A DNA stretch of 16,594 nt. It comes from an uncultured Clostridiaceae bacterium. GTDB taxonomy: Bacteria > Bacillota > Clostridia > Lachnospirales > Lachnospiraceae. A model generated the notes under the pieces. It ran no database searches, was not told where the DNA came from, and worked only from the letters and a program-made list of their open reading frames with translations. The position numbers and the translations under genes were made by a program. Every line of letters begins with the position of its first letter. The stretch's first letter is position 1. Shown here piece by piece: positions 15,299-16,594 of this stretch. The stretch lies in the NCBI GenBank assembly GCA_947175375.1, contig CAMWMT010000015.1, positions 1 to 16,594 on the forward strand, written 5' to 3'.

Positions 15299-15859
15299 AT
15301 GGAAAGACATATTACGCTGCCGCTGACCAAAGAGCTGGCAGAAACGCTTCATGCAGGAGACACGGTTTATCTGACTGGAACGATCTATACCTCTCGCGAC
15401 GCGGGGCACAAGAGGATGTGCGAGACGCTTGCCAGAGGAGAGGAGCTTCCCTTTGACCCGAAGGATGCGACGATCTACTATGTAGGACCGACCCCCGCAA
15501 AGCCGGGACAGGTCATTGGTTCCGCGGGACCGACTACCAGCGGACGCATGGACGCCTATGCGCCAACGATGATGTCTGTGGGTGCCAGAGGCATGATCGG
15601 AAAGGGCGCACGGCTGCCGGAGGTGGTCGAGGCCATGAAGAAATACAGTGGAGTTTATTTTGGAGCGATCGGGGGCGCTGGCGCGCTGCTGGCAAAATGC
15701 ATTAAGAAGGCGGAGCTGGTCGCTTATGAAGATCTCGGTGCCGAAGCCCTGCGGAAGCTGTATGTAGAGGAAATGCCGCTGGTCGTGATCATCGACAGTG
15801 AGGGCAGAAATCTCTATGAAGAAGGAAGGGCAGCCTATCTGGCATCACAAAAAAGTTGA
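15299..15859 (+). CDS. Class I fumarate hydratase, beta subunit
   Basis: The C-terminal half (186 aa) of the split fumarase, providing substrate-binding residues. Family motifs are LTGTIYTSRDAGHKR (26-39), IYYVGPTPAKPGQVIGSAGPTTSGRMD (59-85), GKGARLP (101-107), GAIGGAGALLAKCIKK (122-137) and AYEDLGAEAL (142-151); the last block is closer to fumarases than to tartrate dehydratases. It starts one base after the alpha-subunit stop codon, so the two are made together. Its own stop codon lies inside the -35 box of the promoter for the next gene. Confidence 0.9.
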   Translation: MERHITLPLTKELAETLHAGDTVYLTGTIYTSRDAGHKRMCETLARGEELPFDPKDATIYYVGPTPAKPGQVIGSAGPTTSGRMDAYAPTMMSVGARGMIGKGARLPEVVEAMKKYSGVYFGAIGGAGALLAKCIKKAELVAYEDLGAEALRKLYVEEMPLVVIIDSEGRNLYEEGRAAYLASQKS

Positions 15860-15884
15860 CACCAATTTCCGAACGGAGTATGAT
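15856..15884 (+). promoter_or_regulatory. Near-consensus promoter for ilvE, overlapping the fumarase stop
   Basis: A perfect TTGACA (15856-15861) and TATGAT (15879-15884) are 17 bases apart, the best sigma-A match in the window. The TGA stop of the fumarase beta gene lies within the -35 box. Transcription would start near 15891, leaving a leader of about 120 bases before ilvE. Confidence 0.75.
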
Positions 15885-15963
15885 GGAGAATGACAAGTCA
15901 TCGCAGACATCATTTATTGAGGAGCAGGTTCTGCAGATATATGCAGGCAGTTTCTCCGACTGA
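15880..15963 (+). other. Possible 27-codon leader ORF upstream of ilvE
   Basis: ATG at 15880 (with GGAG at 15875-15878, 1 base away, or 4 bases from the second ATG at 15883) opens a frame to TGA at 15961-15963. Its middle reads FIEEQVLQIYAG, with four branched-chain residues in nine codons. It could be a regulatory leader peptide or chance. A problem is that its start lies in the -10 region of the promoter, so it would be read only from upstream transcripts. Confidence 0.2.
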
Positions 15964-15979
15964 CGGCCAGGGCCGGCAG
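15921..15979 (+). other. Two hairpins in the ilvE leader
   Basis: CTGCA (15931-15935) pairs with TGCAG (15942-15946), and GGAG (15921-15924) with CTCC (15954-15957) further out. Directly after, CTG-A-CGGC (15960-15967) pairs with GCCG-G-CAG (15972-15979) around one A-G mismatch and a 4-base loop. No T tract follows and no T-box consensus is present. The leader is otherwise unremarkable. Confidence 0.4.
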
Positions 15980-16010
15980 AAAGAAATACGTACGAAAGGA
16001 AGCAAGTGTG

Positions 16011-16594
16011 ATGGAGAAGAAGAATATTGACTGGGGCAATCTTGGATTTGGCTATATGCCGACGGACAAAAGATATGTTGCCAACTATAAGAATGGGGCA
16101 TGGGATGAAGGGACTTTAAGTGATGACCCGATGATCACCATGAGCGAGTGTGCCTGTGTGCTGCAGTATGCACAGACCTGTTTTGAAGGAATCAAGGCAT
16201 ATACGACAGAAGACGGCAGGATCGTAACCTTCCGTCCGGACCTGAATGCAAAACGTATGGCGGATTCTGCCAGAAGGCTTCAGATGCCTGTTTTCCCGGA
16301 AGACCGTTTTGTGGAAGCAGTCGTGGAGACGGTAAAGGCAAATGCTGCATATGTGCCTCCTTATGGAAGCGGCGCGACTTTATATATCCGTCCATTCATG
16401 TTTGGTATTGATTCCGTGATCGGTGTAAAGCCGGCAACAGAATATCAGTTCCGTATATTTACGACGCCGGTGGGTCCGTATTTTAAAGGCGGCGCGAAGC
16501 CGATCACGATCCGCGTATCAGATGTGGACCGTGCAGCGCCTCACGGGACCGGAGATATCAAGGCCGGACTTAATTATGCCATGAGCCTTTACAA
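16011..16594 (+). CDS. ilvE: Branched-chain amino acid aminotransferase, 5' part (runs off the window)
   Basis: A PLP-dependent class IV aminotransferase that swaps the amino group between glutamate and the keto acids of leucine, isoleucine and valine. The first 194 residues are present, of about 340 expected for this longer (eukaryote-like) BCAT type. Recognised blocks are MSECACVLQYAQTCFEGIKAY (44-64), FRPDLNAKRMADSARRLQMP (74-93), LYIRPFMFG (124-132, with the phosphate-side Arg) and HGTGDIKAGLNYAMSLY (178-194), in which Lys184 should form the Schiff base with PLP. GAAAGGAAG upstream serves as ribosome site; GTG at 16008 is an in-frame alternative one codon earlier. It has its own promoter at 15856-15884. 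The remainder lies beyond the right edge. Confidence 0.92.
   Translation, partial: MEKKNIDWGNLGFGYMPTDKRYVANYKNGAWDEGTLSDDPMITMSECACVLQYAQTCFEGIKAYTTEDGRIVTFRPDLNAKRMADSARRLQMPVFPEDRFVEAVVETVKANAAYVPPYGSGATLYIRPFMFGIDSVIGVKPATEYQFRIFTTPVGPYFKGGAKPITIRVSDVDRAAPHGTGDIKAGLNYAMSLY

Noticed and set aside
15860..16010. T-box leader upstream of ilvE
   Set aside because: The leader is short and the T-box AGGGTGGAACCGCG-type element is absent.

Overview
The window looks like chromosomal DNA of an anaerobic Firmicute, most likely a gut Clostridia/Lachnospiraceae-type bacterium. This is inferred from strong AGGAGG-type ribosome sites, moderate GC content, an ascorbate-type PTS, a BMP-type nucleoside ABC transporter and a two-subunit oxygen-sensitive class I fumarase. 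All complete genes lie on the + strand, in four transcription blocks. No rRNA, tRNA, CRISPR array, insertion sequence or prophage gene was seen.

Block 1 (1-3699) is an L-ascorbate (or related sugar-acid) uptake operon. It has a promoter at 78-106, then ulaG (lactonase), a IIA gene (ulaC), a IIC gene (ulaA) and a IIB gene (ulaB), and ends in a very long hairpin terminator. The downstream enzymes UlaD, UlaE and UlaF are not present. Immediately upstream, reading away from the operon, bases 63-1 encode 21 strongly hydrophobic residues: the probable start of a divergent membrane protein cut by the window edge.

Block 2 (3751-6102) holds a HAD-family phosphatase, a DeoR-family repressor (a plausible regulator of the PTS operon) and a membrane protein made of two DUF3592-like halves.

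Block 3 (about 6192-13378) is a nucleoside uptake and breakdown operon. Its extended -10 promoter sits inside a palindrome, and a leader hairpin precedes the first ribosome site. The genes are DeoD-type purine nucleoside phosphorylase, an ADP-ribosylglycohydrolase-like protein with an extra N-terminal domain (4-base ATGA overlap), a BMP-family lipoprotein, four tandem RNA hairpins, a double ABC ATPase and two permeases, followed by a terminator. The likely job is import of purine nucleosides or related ribosides and cleavage of their N-glycosidic bond. The coupling of the glycohydrolase-like protein to PNP and this transporter is the most interesting part of the window.

Block 4 (13519-15859) is a sugar-phosphate nucleotidyltransferase followed closely by fumarase alpha and beta subunits. 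A near-consensus promoter overlapping the fumarase stop codon then drives a branched-chain aminotransferase (ilvE), which runs off the right edge after its catalytic lysine.
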